A stretch of DNA of 64,000 nucleotides, from contig JAQMWT010000268.1 of assembly GCA_029834535.1 (NCBI GenBank), positions 1 through 64,000 of the forward strand, given 5' to 3'. Position 1 is the first letter of the stretch. Each line of letters opens with the position of its first letter. The notes under the pieces are model-generated. The model was not told the DNA's origin and made no database searches. It worked only from the letters and a program-made list of their open reading frames with translations. This stretch comes from Chrysophaeum taylorii. Taxonomy: Eukaryota; Sar; Pelagophyceae; Pelagomonadales; Pelagomonadaceae. The position numbers were made by a program, and so were the translations under genes. Positions 1 to 9,384 of the stretch are shown here, piece after piece.

Positions 1-192
1 GCTTCCTTCCTCAAGCCGCCCTCCCATAATTTACCACGCTCGCAGGTGCACGACGACGTCAAGTCGACCAGCTCCGAAGCCGCCGAACGCCCCCAACGCG
101 TCGTCGAGTCGACCCCAGGACCCCCCATCAAAACCTCTCCCCGGGCCCACTAGTGGAACCTTCTATTAGCTTCTGTTCCTAACCCTAAGCCT

Positions 193-310
193 CTTACACC
201 CCGTACCCCTCCAACCCCACTCTCATTTCAGCTCGACGCTCTCACCCCCGCCAATCTAAGCTGTTTTCATCAGCGCACGTTCGCTAGCCTTTGGGTTTAC
301 TCCTAAACCC
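193..310 (+). repeat. Dispersed repeat A, left-flank copy
   Basis: About 118 bp containing CACTCTCATTTCAGCTCGACG and CCGCCAATCTAAGCTG. It recurs on the far side of the retroelement nest at 18617-18716 (same strand) and inverted at 38487-38610 next to a Helitron fragment. The rest of 1-381 holds telomere-like CCTAAC words but no gene. Confidence 0.7.
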
Positions 311-381
311 CAAGCCTCCAGTATGTCGAAGCCGGTGCAACCACCGCCCACCTCCGGCAGCGGCATTGCGCACAGGCGCAC

Positions 382-633
382 TGTAGTGGTTTTCTCAGAC
401 ACCCGCCCCCCTTGGCCGGGCCAGAGGCCTCAACAGCCCTTTCTCCCAACCCGAACCGCGGGTGAAACCACCACACGCCCGATCTCAGCGCAAACACCTC
501 ACGCCATCACGATTCGTCGACACGAAATCGGACAATCAAAATGAGGGCAATAGCAAGAAGACAGCAGGAAAGCAATACAAATGCCTGGTACATTGGGTTC
601 AGTGGAAGCGCAGGTGAGGATGTCAAGGTGACA
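382..633 (-). repeat. 3' LTR of the Ty3/gypsy element
   Basis: On the plus strand it starts TGTAGTGG and ends TGACA. The same sequence recurs at 18269-18412, except that this copy has about 108 extra bp in its second half. A run of eight G (minus strand, 634-641) directly precedes it and fits a polypurine tract. Confidence 0.7.
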
Positions 634-790
634 CCCCCCCCATAATTGCTAGGGCAACAATCAGGGTAAGTCAGGTGGCAGGCAGGCAAGTGGGGGGAAT
701 GGGCGTTACTGCCACAGGAGCCCCCTACTTGAGATGAAGTCGTCCTCGACTTAAGGGTGACGAAGGTCACGCTCACGAATGGTACGATAA

Positions 791-978
791 TAGAGAACAG
801 TAAAAATCACTGTGCCTCTGGTAGAGAATGATGGCAGTGGTAGTGCTGCCTTTCGTCCTGTCCTCTAACGACACAAAGAGCAGCACGGTGTGCGACACAG
901 CGATTTAGTGGTTGTAGGTGTGAAGTGTGGTTAAGGGGGGGGGGGGTTCCTAACCCTAAATGGAATTTTCTATCTCTA
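791..978 (-). repeat. Left terminal direct repeat of the nested element
   Basis: 188 bp, nearly identical to 9027-9213 in the same orientation. It contains a run of G followed by TTCCTAACCCTAAAT. The target copy GATAA lies just outside at 786-790. Confidence 0.85.
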
Positions 979-1286
979 CGCCCTCGCAGATTGAACTCGG
1001 TGATGAGCGAAATCTGGGACAAACAAAACAAATGTCTGGCCAGGGACAAATGGATGTCGAGTCGTGAGGAGGCGTTGAAGGAAAGTGTGCGAAGTGCATG
1101 AAAGAGATAGAGGAAAACGAAACGCAGGTAGTGTGTGAAGTGAGAAAGGAGAAAGAGAGGATGATCAAAGAAAGGAAAAAGCATCGATCGTGAGTAAGAA
1201 GAAAAGTGGAGGAAGATGCTAAGTAGGCTAACGATGAAGTATGGCGAATGTTGTGCGAGAGAGCAGATCGTCATCTTGCTCGGTGG

Positions 1287-2930
1287 CTAATGATATAGGG
1301 GACGGTGTGTGCCGGTGGATAAATCCGAAGTGTCTGGGGGAGCATTTGAGTAGAGCAGGTGATCTAACGAATAATAACAGGAGGGATCATGGGTCAGGCA
1401 GTCGGGAATTGTGCAGCAGACCAATGGTTGATCGAAAGGCGAATAATGAGAGTGGCCGTAGGGATGAGATTCTATTGTGGCTAATGTTGGGCTAGTAAAG
1501 ATTTGACGATGTGACGGAGCGCCAGCGTGATCCCATGAAGAGATATGACCATTTAACCAAATCGGTTTCGACATGGTAAGGTGATCGTCGTAATGAGAGC
1601 GAGCAAGGCGGAGCTGTTTCTGGAAGATGAGAGAACCAGAATTGCCTGTCACATACGTGTCAAAGCTGTCGTCCTGAGTGTAGCGTGGGACAGCTGAAGC
1701 TAGGCTATGAGCGTCTAAAATAATATGCGGATAATCGTAGCGCGATGAGGATATCGGGATAAAGTTGTCTGGGGGTGGCCATAAATATGAAAACTCTAAA
1801 TTTGCTGTAGCTTTGGGTTCGTAGTCTCGTGTAAGTCGCCAGTGGCTATCATCGAAAGATGATTGGGCGGAGACTGAGGTTTGCGAGTGTATCGCGTATG
1901 ATGGTGGATACAGGCGTGTGTCCTGTGCTGACGAGTCGGTGCCCTGTGCAGAAAATGCAGAAGAGTCGGGCAACAGAAGAAAATGCCTGAAGGCGATGGA
2001 CTGCTTGAAGATAGTGTCCGTGCCAGGGGGAGAGTTGACTTCGAAGGTATGGTCAAAGTCGCATCTTTTGTGTTCTGTTCGATAAAGTAATCCTGAACTG
2101 TGACAATCGACTGATCTATTCATTTCATGTCCGGAGTCGTTTTCATCAGAATCAAACGAAGCGTTTTCACCAGAATCAAACTTCCCTTGATGTACAAGCG
2201 CGAGGGAGCGTGGTGCATCCCTGGTGAATCGTGCAGTGACTGAAAGGGGAGACATTCGACAGAAGGGTGTTGTCGATATGCGAGAGCTGTACAGTTTACA
2301 ACGTGTAGGGAGCGTATGTTTCAAGAGAGGATTAATCTGTGGACGGGGGATGTCCGAAGAATGAACATGATGTGAGGTCCTGTCCATAATGCGAGAACTG
2401 TCCGGCAATGAGTCATGTGAGACTGTGGCTAGCAGCGAGTGTGTGGGAATGAAGAAGTGAATAGTCATGGCAGTTAACTTCCCTTGATTCGTAACACAAC
2501 TGGGTGGGGCTAGCGGTGTGCGGCAGTGAGATGCGGTGAAATGCTTAGAGCAGAGCGCGTGTCCAACCTGTGGAGATTGGGAGTTATCCTCGCGGGTGCT
2601 ACGGAAAGCGTCGGCTGGGTGCGAATCGCAATGGCGGCTGTTGGGCTCAGAGTTCTGCAAGATGGAACCTGCAGTGCGAACGGAGAGGAGCGAACCGAGT
2701 GCGTCATAAGAGCGTAATACGCTGGTGCTGTCTGAGCTGTGTCCGAAGCATGATTCCGATAACAATGTCGACAGATGCGAGATATGATCAGAACTGGACG
2801 AGGATTTCGCGTGAAGTTGTGTTGTAACCGAACCATAGTGGTGCAGAGCTTCAACGTCAAGCATAGTGCTGGGAGGGACGTGAAGAGAGGTGAGTAAAGG
2901 TGAGTAAAGGACTCTGCGTGCGGCTATCAT
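1287..2930 (-). CDS. Last long ORF of the nested element, unknown
   Basis: 547 residues overlapping the end of the giant ORF by about 70 bp. Composition is the same: Ser, Asp, His, Thr and Pro rich, with patches such as S-S-S-S-S-D and S-F-D-S-D-E-N-D-S-G. No domain is recognised. Another open stretch (1274-807) runs on into the left terminal repeat. The shared composition suggests a single ancestral product or a run of related products. Function unknown. Confidence 0.45.
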   Translation of the reverse strand: MIAARRVLYSPLLTSLHVPPSTMLDVEALHHYGSVTTQLHAKSSSSSDHISHLSTLLSESCFGHSSDSTSVLRSYDALGSLLSVRTAGSILQNSEPNSRHCDSHPADAFRSTREDNSQSPQVGHALCSKHFTASHCRTPLAPPSCVTNQGKLTAMTIHFFIPTHSLLATVSHDSLPDSSRIMDRTSHHVHSSDIPRPQINPLLKHTLPTRCKLYSSRISTTPFCRMSPLSVTARFTRDAPRSLALVHQGKFDSGENASFDSDENDSGHEMNRSVDCHSSGLLYRTEHKRCDFDHTFEVNSPPGTDTIFKQSIAFRHFLLLPDSSAFSAQGTDSSAQDTRLYPPSYAIHSQTSVSAQSSFDDSHWRLTRDYEPKATANLEFSYLWPPPDNFIPISSSRYDYPHIILDAHSLASAVPRYTQDDSFDTYVTGNSGSLIFQKQLRLARSHYDDHLTMSKPIWLNGHISSWDHAGAPSHRQIFTSPTLATIESHPYGHSHYSPFDQPLVCCTIPDCLTHDPSCYYSLDHLLYSNAPPDTSDLSTGTHRPLYH

Positions 2931-5900
2931 TTGGTGGCGGGCATTTATTGCGCGAGACTAGCGATAACTGCGAAGTGTGGCGTTGGCGTGACTGAACTTC
3001 GTTTGCATATGGCAGCATGCTGGATAAAATCGAGCGAGGGTGGAATGCTGAAACTTGAGAGGTCTGACCTGCGAGAGATTGACGGAAGAGCGTGGGAGGC
3101 TCTGAATTGCATTGATGACGGAACTTTGTGTCATCACAAATCGTCGGGGATTTGATCGTCGGGAGTCGCGTTGAAGCGGGGAGGAACGACGAATACTCAT
3201 CAGGTCTTGGCGTGTGACAGAGGTCCTTAGAAAGAGGGACTTCGGTACGTGCCTTGAATTGAGTTCCGATGTAGCCAGAGTAGCCATAGGAGGCATGACT
3301 GATACGAATCGAAACGAATCTTGTCGTCGGTGGAATACTAATGCGCCCTCGTAATTCGAACTGGGTGAAATCTTCGAATTGCCGGTGCCGGTGAGACCGA
3401 GAGACCATGATTGCGAAACGAGCGCGGAGCCGGGCGGCGGTCGGAGGAGGCGCTTCAGCGGTGGCTGAGACGACAGTGTTCTGCGTATCATGAATCAAAA
3501 GGTGTTTGGGCATCGTACTGTGCGACAAGCGAGCGTGCGTCTCAGTTGACTGTGAGTGTACCATGGGTATGGCGCAATGTTCGTAGTCTAAACCGAGAGG
3601 GGCGGTGAGCGTGCCGTCGCGAGTGCATTGTAGCCTGTGCGGTGTCTGGGCTTTAATCGGAATATGACATATGACGTCATACAAAGCGATGGGAGCTGAA
3701 TCAGACGTGATGGGACTGGCTAGTAGTGCCGGGAGCAGCATGTCGGGGGTGGCGCTCAGAGATGAGGGTGGAACGCAGTCCACTTCTATCTTGGTTGCCG
3801 TGTGTCGCGGTACTATGGGCGTAAACAAATGACATGAAGTAAATGCTTGTGTCCCAAACGAGAATGCGGTTATAGTCGCATGGGGAGGTTTCATTTTGTC
3901 TCTGCTGCAGTCAAATGCTTTGGAGGAAACCAATGGAGAAACCATGAGCACATGGGTGGCGTCTGGTGGCCAAAGTTCCTGTGGGAGTGGTTGAGGTGAC
4001 TCCAAAGTAGGATTCCTTCTTGGGTATGACTCAAGCGTTGCGATGAGTTCATGCTCGAGATCATAGTCGTCCAATAGATGACTTGAGGTGGTCGCGAATG
4101 AGCGATACGTCGACCTGGTGTCAGGGGAGACCGAGGTGGTGCAGTGACCTGACTGGCTGAGGTAGCCGTGCTGGTAAGATTCCAGCGGGTGCGCATAACT
4201 CTGCAGAGTGCTGACATTGGCTTGTGCCTGATCTGCAGTCGTGCAGGGAGGCGAGATCGTCTGTGCTAATACGGATTGCAGCGACAGGGAAGGGTCAGGT
4301 GCCTGGGGGGCTGAGAGGCGGCCTTTGTCTTCCAGAGGCGAAGGGGTCAAGCAAAGCTGTAGCTTCGTCTCGTCGTGATCGGATAGGCGCAATGGGCTTG
4401 TGCGCATGATCGTGGTGCGTTTACCTGTGTCTTCATGATGTACCTTTGTGTCCTGTGGTGGTGCTTCTGCGAGCGGGACATATCTTAAGGATTGGTCCAT
4501 CGGATGGGGTGCATCAGCTATGAATGAGACAGGAGCCAGTAGCAGTGCAAGGTCAGGTGACAGAACGTTTGCGTGGTCGAGTAATTGAGCGTTGGACCTG
4601 AGCATCGTCTGCATAGTCTGGAACCGTGCTGTGCAGTTGGTTTGCGTTGTCTCGTCTGCTACATCAATGAGCTGGCTGGTGTAGCTGGCCGTTGTGGTCT
4701 TATCTTTCGTCTTGTCGTCCAATAGAGACTGCGAGATAGTACTCGTTGCTATGTGCGAGACTTTAAGTAGCTGTTGAGCAGCTGTTGAGAGCTGAGTGCT
4801 CTCTTGTCTGGCAGTTTCTGTTGCTTTGGAGTTCCAGAGACATGATTGCGCAGCTTCGGACGTCTTGGCATTGGGGATTGCCATAAAGTAACTCGTAAGT
4901 TCAAAGTCGGACGTCGGAAAATGCATCGAAAGACCTGTGAGGTCACCAATTGAAATACGCCCTCGTAAGGCGTGCGCGACGTGGTGCGGGCGCGAGCGAC
5001 TTAGGTTGGTGATCTGAAGGTCGTGAGATACGTTGCGGCGCGGAGTGTCGGTGGAAATGACGAGTGTCGTGGTGTTAAAGGCGGTGACGCGGAGAGCATC
5101 GAAAAGCGTGTCATGCTCCAAGAGCGAAAGCGCGTGATGCGGGTGGTCCGAAGTCAGTGCCAAAAGGAGTGTGGCTCGCGGCTGACCTGTCTGCAAGGTA
5201 GGGCAGATGGGCGCGTGAGCTGAGATCCCGTGGTGGAGAGTATCCGGCCTGAAATGCTTGGGGTCCAGTGCGGGAATTCGAAAAGAGGGGTCGCCGAAGG
5301 AGAGTGCAGTTGAACCAAGGGCGATGTAAGGGTCAGTCCTGCTGGGTGCATCCTCAATAGCGGAGATGCTGGGACCAGAGCGGTGAGTGCCGTAGTGACC
5401 AGGGTTGCCCTTAGGCGTGTAGAGCATTCGAAGGTGCGGGCATGTGACATGCGTCCTCAAATGAGGAGTGACGTGCTGAGCGATAAGACGCTTTTGAGGG
5501 AGGCAACGTACGTGACTTGGGTGCATGTTTGTGGTGGAGCCGGCAGCTGGCGTGGAACGTTTGTCGTGCATTCCAGTGATGCGAAAATGCTTACAGAAGT
5601 GGTTCAGTTGGAGCGAGTCTGTGCATAGTGCGCGGAGAATGTTTCCTGAGAGCGCAACGTCGATTTTCCGGAGGCAGCGCAAGCGTGTGGCGTCCAGAAG
5701 AGAGCTATGCAAGGGGACATACAGGACCGAAGTGGTCGCAATGGAATCGTGCATAGTTTGCGGCTGATCGGGTCGTTCAGAACTCTCGAAATCTGTGTCT
5801 GTTACTGCAGCCATGGGGAAAGCTTTCCAGAGGCTTGGTCGCGGTGAGACATAAGGATCGGCAGTCAAAAGGAGTGCGTCCTCTGACCGAGAGTTGGGGA

Positions 5901-6429
5901 GCGGGTGATCAGGTGTTGCGACTGGTGCTCGTGCGAAGACATCCATCAAATCGTTACATGGTGGTCGCAGATGGGTCCATGCAACCTGCTGAGCAGTGTC
6001 ATCCAGTGCATCCAACCGAGAAGGTGGATGGTGGGTGCAGCAGCAAGCGCCGGTGAGCGGCAGTGCGCGCCCGTCTTCGAGGAGGGGAGGCGGCGAGGCG
6101 GAACCAGCTTCGAAGTGATCGGGAGCTGCTGATCGAGAGGTATCGAATAAGGCGGGAATGCCTTGTGAATCTGAGCTGATACCCGCAGGTGCGGTGAGTG
6201 CCTGCGAGTATGTTGACCGTGGGACCGTTGACAGCGTGTCTTGTCCTTGTGGATACAGCATTGCGGGGTCATTGGTGGTGCTTGGATCAGGCGGCTGATC
6301 TGTAATGGTCGAGGAGACCATCTTCGAGACTAGTGAAGTGGGTCTTGCTTCTTCGCTGTATGCATCATACCAGGGGACTGAAGCAGAGGGGATGTTGTCA
6401 GTGGCCTGCGGCTCTTGTGCCCGGTGCAT
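2857..6429 (-). CDS. Giant uncharacterised ORF of the nested element
   Basis: An uninterrupted reading frame of 1190 residues, far longer than chance allows at about 50 percent GC, so it was probably translated. The protein is rich in Ser, Thr, Pro, His, Asp and Ala, with no membrane segment, no obvious zinc site and no domain I recognise. Two copies of an L-R-G-R-I-S-I motif occur in it (DNA near 4,960 and 3,343), and related L-R-G-R motifs lie outside at about 6,780 and 979. The frame may continue upstream toward 6,850. A structural or linker-rich polyprotein is possible; no function can be claimed. Confidence 0.5.
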   Translation of the reverse strand: MHRAQEPQATDNIPSASVPWYDAYSEEARPTSLVSKMVSSTITDQPPDPSTTNDPAMLYPQGQDTLSTVPRSTYSQALTAPAGISSDSQGIPALFDTSRSAAPDHFEAGSASPPPLLEDGRALPLTGACCCTHHPPSRLDALDDTAQQVAWTHLRPPCNDLMDVFARAPVATPDHPLPNSRSEDALLLTADPYVSPRPSLWKAFPMAAVTDTDFESSERPDQPQTMHDSIATTSVLYVPLHSSLLDATRLRCLRKIDVALSGNILRALCTDSLQLNHFCKHFRITGMHDKRSTPAAGSTTNMHPSHVRCLPQKRLIAQHVTPHLRTHVTCPHLRMLYTPKGNPGHYGTHRSGPSISAIEDAPSRTDPYIALGSTALSFGDPSFRIPALDPKHFRPDTLHHGISAHAPICPTLQTGQPRATLLLALTSDHPHHALSLLEHDTLFDALRVTAFNTTTLVISTDTPRRNVSHDLQITNLSRSRPHHVAHALRGRISIGDLTGLSMHFPTSDFELTSYFMAIPNAKTSEAAQSCLWNSKATETARQESTQLSTAAQQLLKVSHIATSTISQSLLDDKTKDKTTTASYTSQLIDVADETTQTNCTARFQTMQTMLRSNAQLLDHANVLSPDLALLLAPVSFIADAPHPMDQSLRYVPLAEAPPQDTKVHHEDTGKRTTIMRTSPLRLSDHDETKLQLCLTPSPLEDKGRLSAPQAPDPSLSLQSVLAQTISPPCTTADQAQANVSTLQSYAHPLESYQHGYLSQSGHCTTSVSPDTRSTYRSFATTSSHLLDDYDLEHELIATLESYPRRNPTLESPQPLPQELWPPDATHVLMVSPLVSSKAFDCSRDKMKPPHATITAFSFGTQAFTSCHLFTPIVPRHTATKIEVDCVPPSSLSATPDMLLPALLASPITSDSAPIALYDVICHIPIKAQTPHRLQCTRDGTLTAPLGLDYEHCAIPMVHSQSTETHARLSHSTMPKHLLIHDTQNTVVSATAEAPPPTAARLRARFAIMVSRSHRHRQFEDFTQFELRGRISIPPTTRFVSIRISHASYGYSGYIGTQFKARTEVPLSKDLCHTPRPDEYSSFLPASTRLPTIKSPTICDDTKFRHQCNSEPPTLFRQSLAGQTSQVSAFHPRSILSSMLPYANEVQSRQRHTSQLSLVSRNKCPPPNDSRTQSPLLTFTHLSSRPSQHYA

Positions 6430-6861
6430 GGAATACGGCGGAGCTTTAGATTCTTGGGTGTGGTTGCCATAGTCGATGTAGGCGTAATACTCGGGAACAT
6501 CTTGAGGTGTCTTGGTCTTTGACTTGTCGAAAGTGGGAACAAGATGGCTTGGTGTTTCTTCGACAATATTGCTTCCTGGGCCGTTGTGCCCGAAGAGAGA
6601 AGAAGCTCTTATGCATGTCTTGGCAGCATGATGGTGAGCATGACCATCTGGTAAAGAGCTGTCTTTTGATAGTTCGGAACTTGTCGACTCTTGATTTGGG
6701 GTGGTCTTGATTCTTGGTGGGACTTTGCACGTGGTGATCGTCGCTGGTGGTAGGGGTACGGTCGCCGGTGTTGAATGTGCGCCCTCGCAACTCGGACGCG
6801 GGGATGTGGTCGAGTTGGAATGAACCAGGTAGCGGATAAGGCGAGCGGGTGCAAAGGGGTT

Positions 6862-7150
6862 CTAACTAACTAACTAACTAACTAACTTCGGACCTCTCCC
6901 TTGCATGGGAGCCAGGCTGGGCCGGCAGTTGCCGGTCCAGGATCACAGAGCAAAAATCACACAGTTGGGGTAGAGGCGAGGGATGAAAGGGCGTGGATGG
7001 CGGACCGCCACTGCGCGCGGTCTTGTGCGAGGTCGTGCCACGAGTTGAAGGGGATGTCGCATTTCCGGAGTGCCTTGGCGAGCGACCTCCCGTACGTCAT
7101 CTGCGGAGCCCCCAGTGGGCGTTTGGGTGCCAAAGAGGCGAAGAGTGAGT
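6862..7150 (-). mobile_element. LINE 3' fragment (RT tail, 3' UTR hairpin and GTTA tail)
   Basis: On the minus strand the end of a LINE ORF is readable (Y-G-R-S-L-A-K-A-L then F-N-S-W-H-D-L-A-Q-D-R-A-Q-W-R, stop at 6957). A GC-rich hairpin-forming 3' UTR (GGACCGGCAACTGCCGGCC type) and a (GTTA)6-like tail at 6862-6888 follow. It is 5'-truncated, as expected of target-primed insertion. A related but more decayed copy lies at 33645-33990. The 5' boundary is approximate. Confidence 0.75.
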
Positions 7151-8117
7151 GGGTAGAGGAGGAGGGGCCAGAGATGGCGGGGGGTTGAGAACAGAGAGAC
7201 GGAGTGGGTGGTGAACCAGGAGAACCAGATCCGGGGCATCCGTGGAGGTGGTGATGATACTCGGGGAGAATCGGGGGAGAGGCATTGGAGGTTGGTTCGG
7301 AAGGGGATGAAGGTTGGTTGTGGATGGGGAAAGGAGGTAAAAGATGCGATGCAGCATCTTGGGTGGGGTGAGTGGCATCCAATGAGGTAAGAATGGTTTG
7401 GAGGACGGCGTTGGTTTCAAGGTGGGAGCTGCGGATGTCAGCGTGGGCAGTTTCGAGTGCCTTAAGCTGGGTGTGGGTTAGATGGTGTTCGGCTTGGGTG
7501 GAGACCAGTTCGTCGGTTTGGATGGCGAGCTGGGCAGTGGCGAAAGCCAGGGCGGCGTCGGTGGTGGTGAGTTTGTTGGCTGTGGAGGACAAAGCGTCAT
7601 CCTTGCGAATGAGCATGGCCTTGGTTGCGGCCAATTCAGCGGTTTGGGAGCGGAATGCAGCCGTAGTGGCGGCCAACTCGCGTTGGAGCGCAGACGGAGG
7701 TGCATTGGAACTTGGAGAAAGGTGGTGGAGTGTTGCTTGAGTGGGGACTTGAGTGGGAACGGAGGAATGGTCGTAGTAGTAGAATGCATAGTCACGCGGG
7801 TGGAGGTGCAAATCGGGTGAACAGCGACTTTCGAAAGGTGACGAAGGTCTGTCATGAGGGTGCGATGGTTGGGCGGCAGGAACTTGAGCACGCGGAAGGA
7901 TCTGTGGTAGAAATGGAAGTGCCGGGGTCGTCGTGGCCGTAGGTGGCATGGTCTTGTGGATGGAGAGGAAAGTCCTGCGGAGAGTGACTGGCGGAAGATG
8001 ATGGATATCGGACAAGGGAATCCGACAGTGGGGCGGCATGAGCTTGAGCCGCGGTGGGGGCTTGGTCGGGGATGAAGGTGCCGGGGCCGTCATGGCCGTA
8101 TATGGCATGATCATCAA
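6957..8117 (-). CDS. Second ORF of the nested element, coiled coil, ending in LINE sequence
   Basis: 386 residues. The first third is Pro/His-rich. Residues about 140-250 form a strong Ala/Leu/Thr coiled coil (repeats of the type E-L-A-A-T-K-A). A Pro/Ser-rich linker follows. The last 50 residues, including W-H-D-L-A-Q-D-R-A-Q-W-R, are the C-terminal tail of a LINE reverse transcriptase, contributed by the inserted LINE 3' fragment. The native end of the ORF therefore lies upstream, near 7,150. Function unknown. Confidence 0.45.
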   Translation of the reverse strand: MMIMPYTAMTAPAPSSPTKPPPRLKLMPPHCRIPLSDIHHLPPVTLRRTFLSIHKTMPPTATTTPALPFLPQILPRAQVPAAQPSHPHDRPSSPFESRCSPDLHLHPRDYAFYYYDHSSVPTQVPTQATLHHLSPSSNAPPSALQRELAATTAAFRSQTAELAATKAMLIRKDDALSSTANKLTTTDAALAFATAQLAIQTDELVSTQAEHHLTHTQLKALETAHADIRSSHLETNAVLQTILTSLDATHPTQDAASHLLPPFPIHNQPSSPSEPTSNASPPILPEYHHHLHGCPGSGSPGSPPTPSLCSQPPAISGPSSSTHSLFASLAPKRPLGAPQMTYGRSLAKALRKCDIPFNSWHDLAQDRAQWRSAIHALSSLASTPTV

Positions 8118-8805
8118 GAAGATGAGTGGTGCGGCGAGAGGGTTGACGAGGATGTTGGGGAACTTGTATATGTGGTGTAGCGGGAGTTGCCGATAGTGGG
8201 GAGTTAGGCTCCAGTGAAGGAGGTGGAGGCTCCGGTGGGTGTGGAGTGAAGGGAGTAATGTTCATTGGTGGTGGTGTGTTCAACATTGCTGGTGCGATGT
8301 TTGAACAAGTTGGAGTGTCCTCGTGAATGTGGGGTGTGCCAGGTTGTGGAGTAACCTTGGCTATGCCTGCGTCCGGAGGGAAGGCAGTTGGGTCTGGGAC
8401 TTTGCCGTGGGGTGTTTGAGATCCAGTGGGGTTGTCGGCATGAGGGGGGGTGACCATCGAGATGATCGTGTCTTGGGTCGCGACTTCGGGAGAAGTTTGC
8501 TTGTGCTTGAGGGGAGTTGCCGTATGAACAGTTGGTTGGGGAGCTTGTTCAAGTTGCTCGTCTTGATCGAGTTGCACTTCTTGATCGAGTTGCTCGTCTT
8601 GATCATTTGCGGCAGTGAGTTTGGCTCTGAGATCAGCGTAACCAGCAGCGATTTTGGCTTGCAAGGCAGCATTATCAGCGGCGTGTCGATCTAAGATATC
8701 ATCTAGGAGCTGTTTGAGCGGTTGCCAGAAAGCTTGTGAGTCTTGTGGTGTAGCGAATGGCGTCGCTGATTCCAGACTCGGAACTTGTTGGTCGTGAGTC
8801 GCCAT
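7852..8805 (-). CDS. First ORF of the nested element, unknown, disordered
   Basis: 317 residues starting about 220 bp inside the right terminal repeat. The N-terminal 70 residues are helical (Q-A-F-W-Q-P-L-K-Q-L-L-D-D-I-L-D and following). A Gln/Asp/Glu repeat (D-Q-D-E-Q-L-D-Q-E-V type) comes next, then a long Pro/Thr/His-rich tail. By position it could play a Gag-like role, but no Gag signature or zinc knuckle is visible. It overlaps the next ORF. Function unknown. Confidence 0.5.
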   Translation of the reverse strand: MATHDQQVPSLESATPFATPQDSQAFWQPLKQLLDDILDRHAADNAALQAKIAAGYADLRAKLTAANDQDEQLDQEVQLDQDEQLEQAPQPTVHTATPLKHKQTSPEVATQDTIISMVTPPHADNPTGSQTPHGKVPDPTAFPPDAGIAKVTPQPGTPHIHEDTPTCSNIAPAMLNTPPPMNITPFTPHPPEPPPPSLEPNSPLSATPATPHIQVPQHPRQPSRRTTHLLDDHAIYGHDGPGTFIPDQAPTAAQAHAAPLSDSLVRYPSSSASHSPQDFPLHPQDHATYGHDDPGTSISTTDPSACSSSCRPTIAPS

Positions 8806-9026
8806 CGTTTTTGGGGTTGCGTTTTGCGCGTTGTTGGTTGCCTTTCACACTTTTTCACACCTTTTCACCAGTAGCAAGCGATGAAACTTGACTACGGTCT
8901 TAAAACTTTCAGGAACTTCAGGAGATTGCTCTTTTCTGGAAATCCTGTTTCTTTGTCCGAGACGTCGATCGAGATCGATGTCTTTCGGAGGACGTTTCTC
9001 TACCAGTACCGGACTGGGTCCTTACC

Positions 9027-9213
9027 TAGAGAACAGTAAAAATCACTGTGCCTCTGGTAGAGAATGATGGCAGTGGTAGTGCTGCCTTTCGTCCTGTCCT
9101 CTAACGACACAGAGAGCAGCACGGTGTGCGACACAGCGATTTAGTTGTTGTAGGTGTGAAGTGTGGTTAAGGGGGGGGGGGTTCCTAACCCTAAATGGAA
9201 TTTTCCATCTCTA
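9027..9213 (-). repeat. Right terminal direct repeat of the nested element
   Basis: 187 bp, matching 791-978. The target copy GATAA follows at 9214-9218. Between it and the first ORF (start 8805) is a leader of about 220 bp in which I see no feature. Confidence 0.85.
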
Positions 9214-9384
9214 GATAAGCTCGGTCAGCTTCGTCAGCAGGAACTTTGTTGCTGTGGAGGCCGAAGTTACTGACGAAGACATCGATTTCATCCGGGCGAA
9301 AATCAGTCACACAGGGTTCACAGCCCTCCATGTTTGGTCGTAGGCGTGTGAAGCTACCTCCGTCAGGGTCCTTGTATTCCGGTC

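Larger units (their letters stand above)
791..9213 (-). mobile_element. Nested LTR-like element of unknown family, GATAA target duplication
   Basis: Two direct repeats, 791-978 and 9027-9213, bound an 8.4-kb insert. They begin TAGAGAAC and end ATCTCTA, so each has short inverted ends. The five bases before the left repeat (786-790) and after the right repeat (9214-9218) are both GATAA, a target-site duplication. The repeats differ by about three substitutions and the length of a G run, so the insertion is young and later than its Ty3/gypsy host. The interior has long minus-strand ORFs with no recognisable gag, RT or integrase, so it may be a non-autonomous passenger or a divergent element. 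A LINE fragment (6862 to about 7150) lies inside. It looks largely intact apart from that and a few breaks. Confidence 0.8.

Noticed and set aside
940-960. Telomere (CCCTAA) remnant
   Set aside because: Only one or two units, inside the terminal repeat of the nested element and again near 18718; no array.
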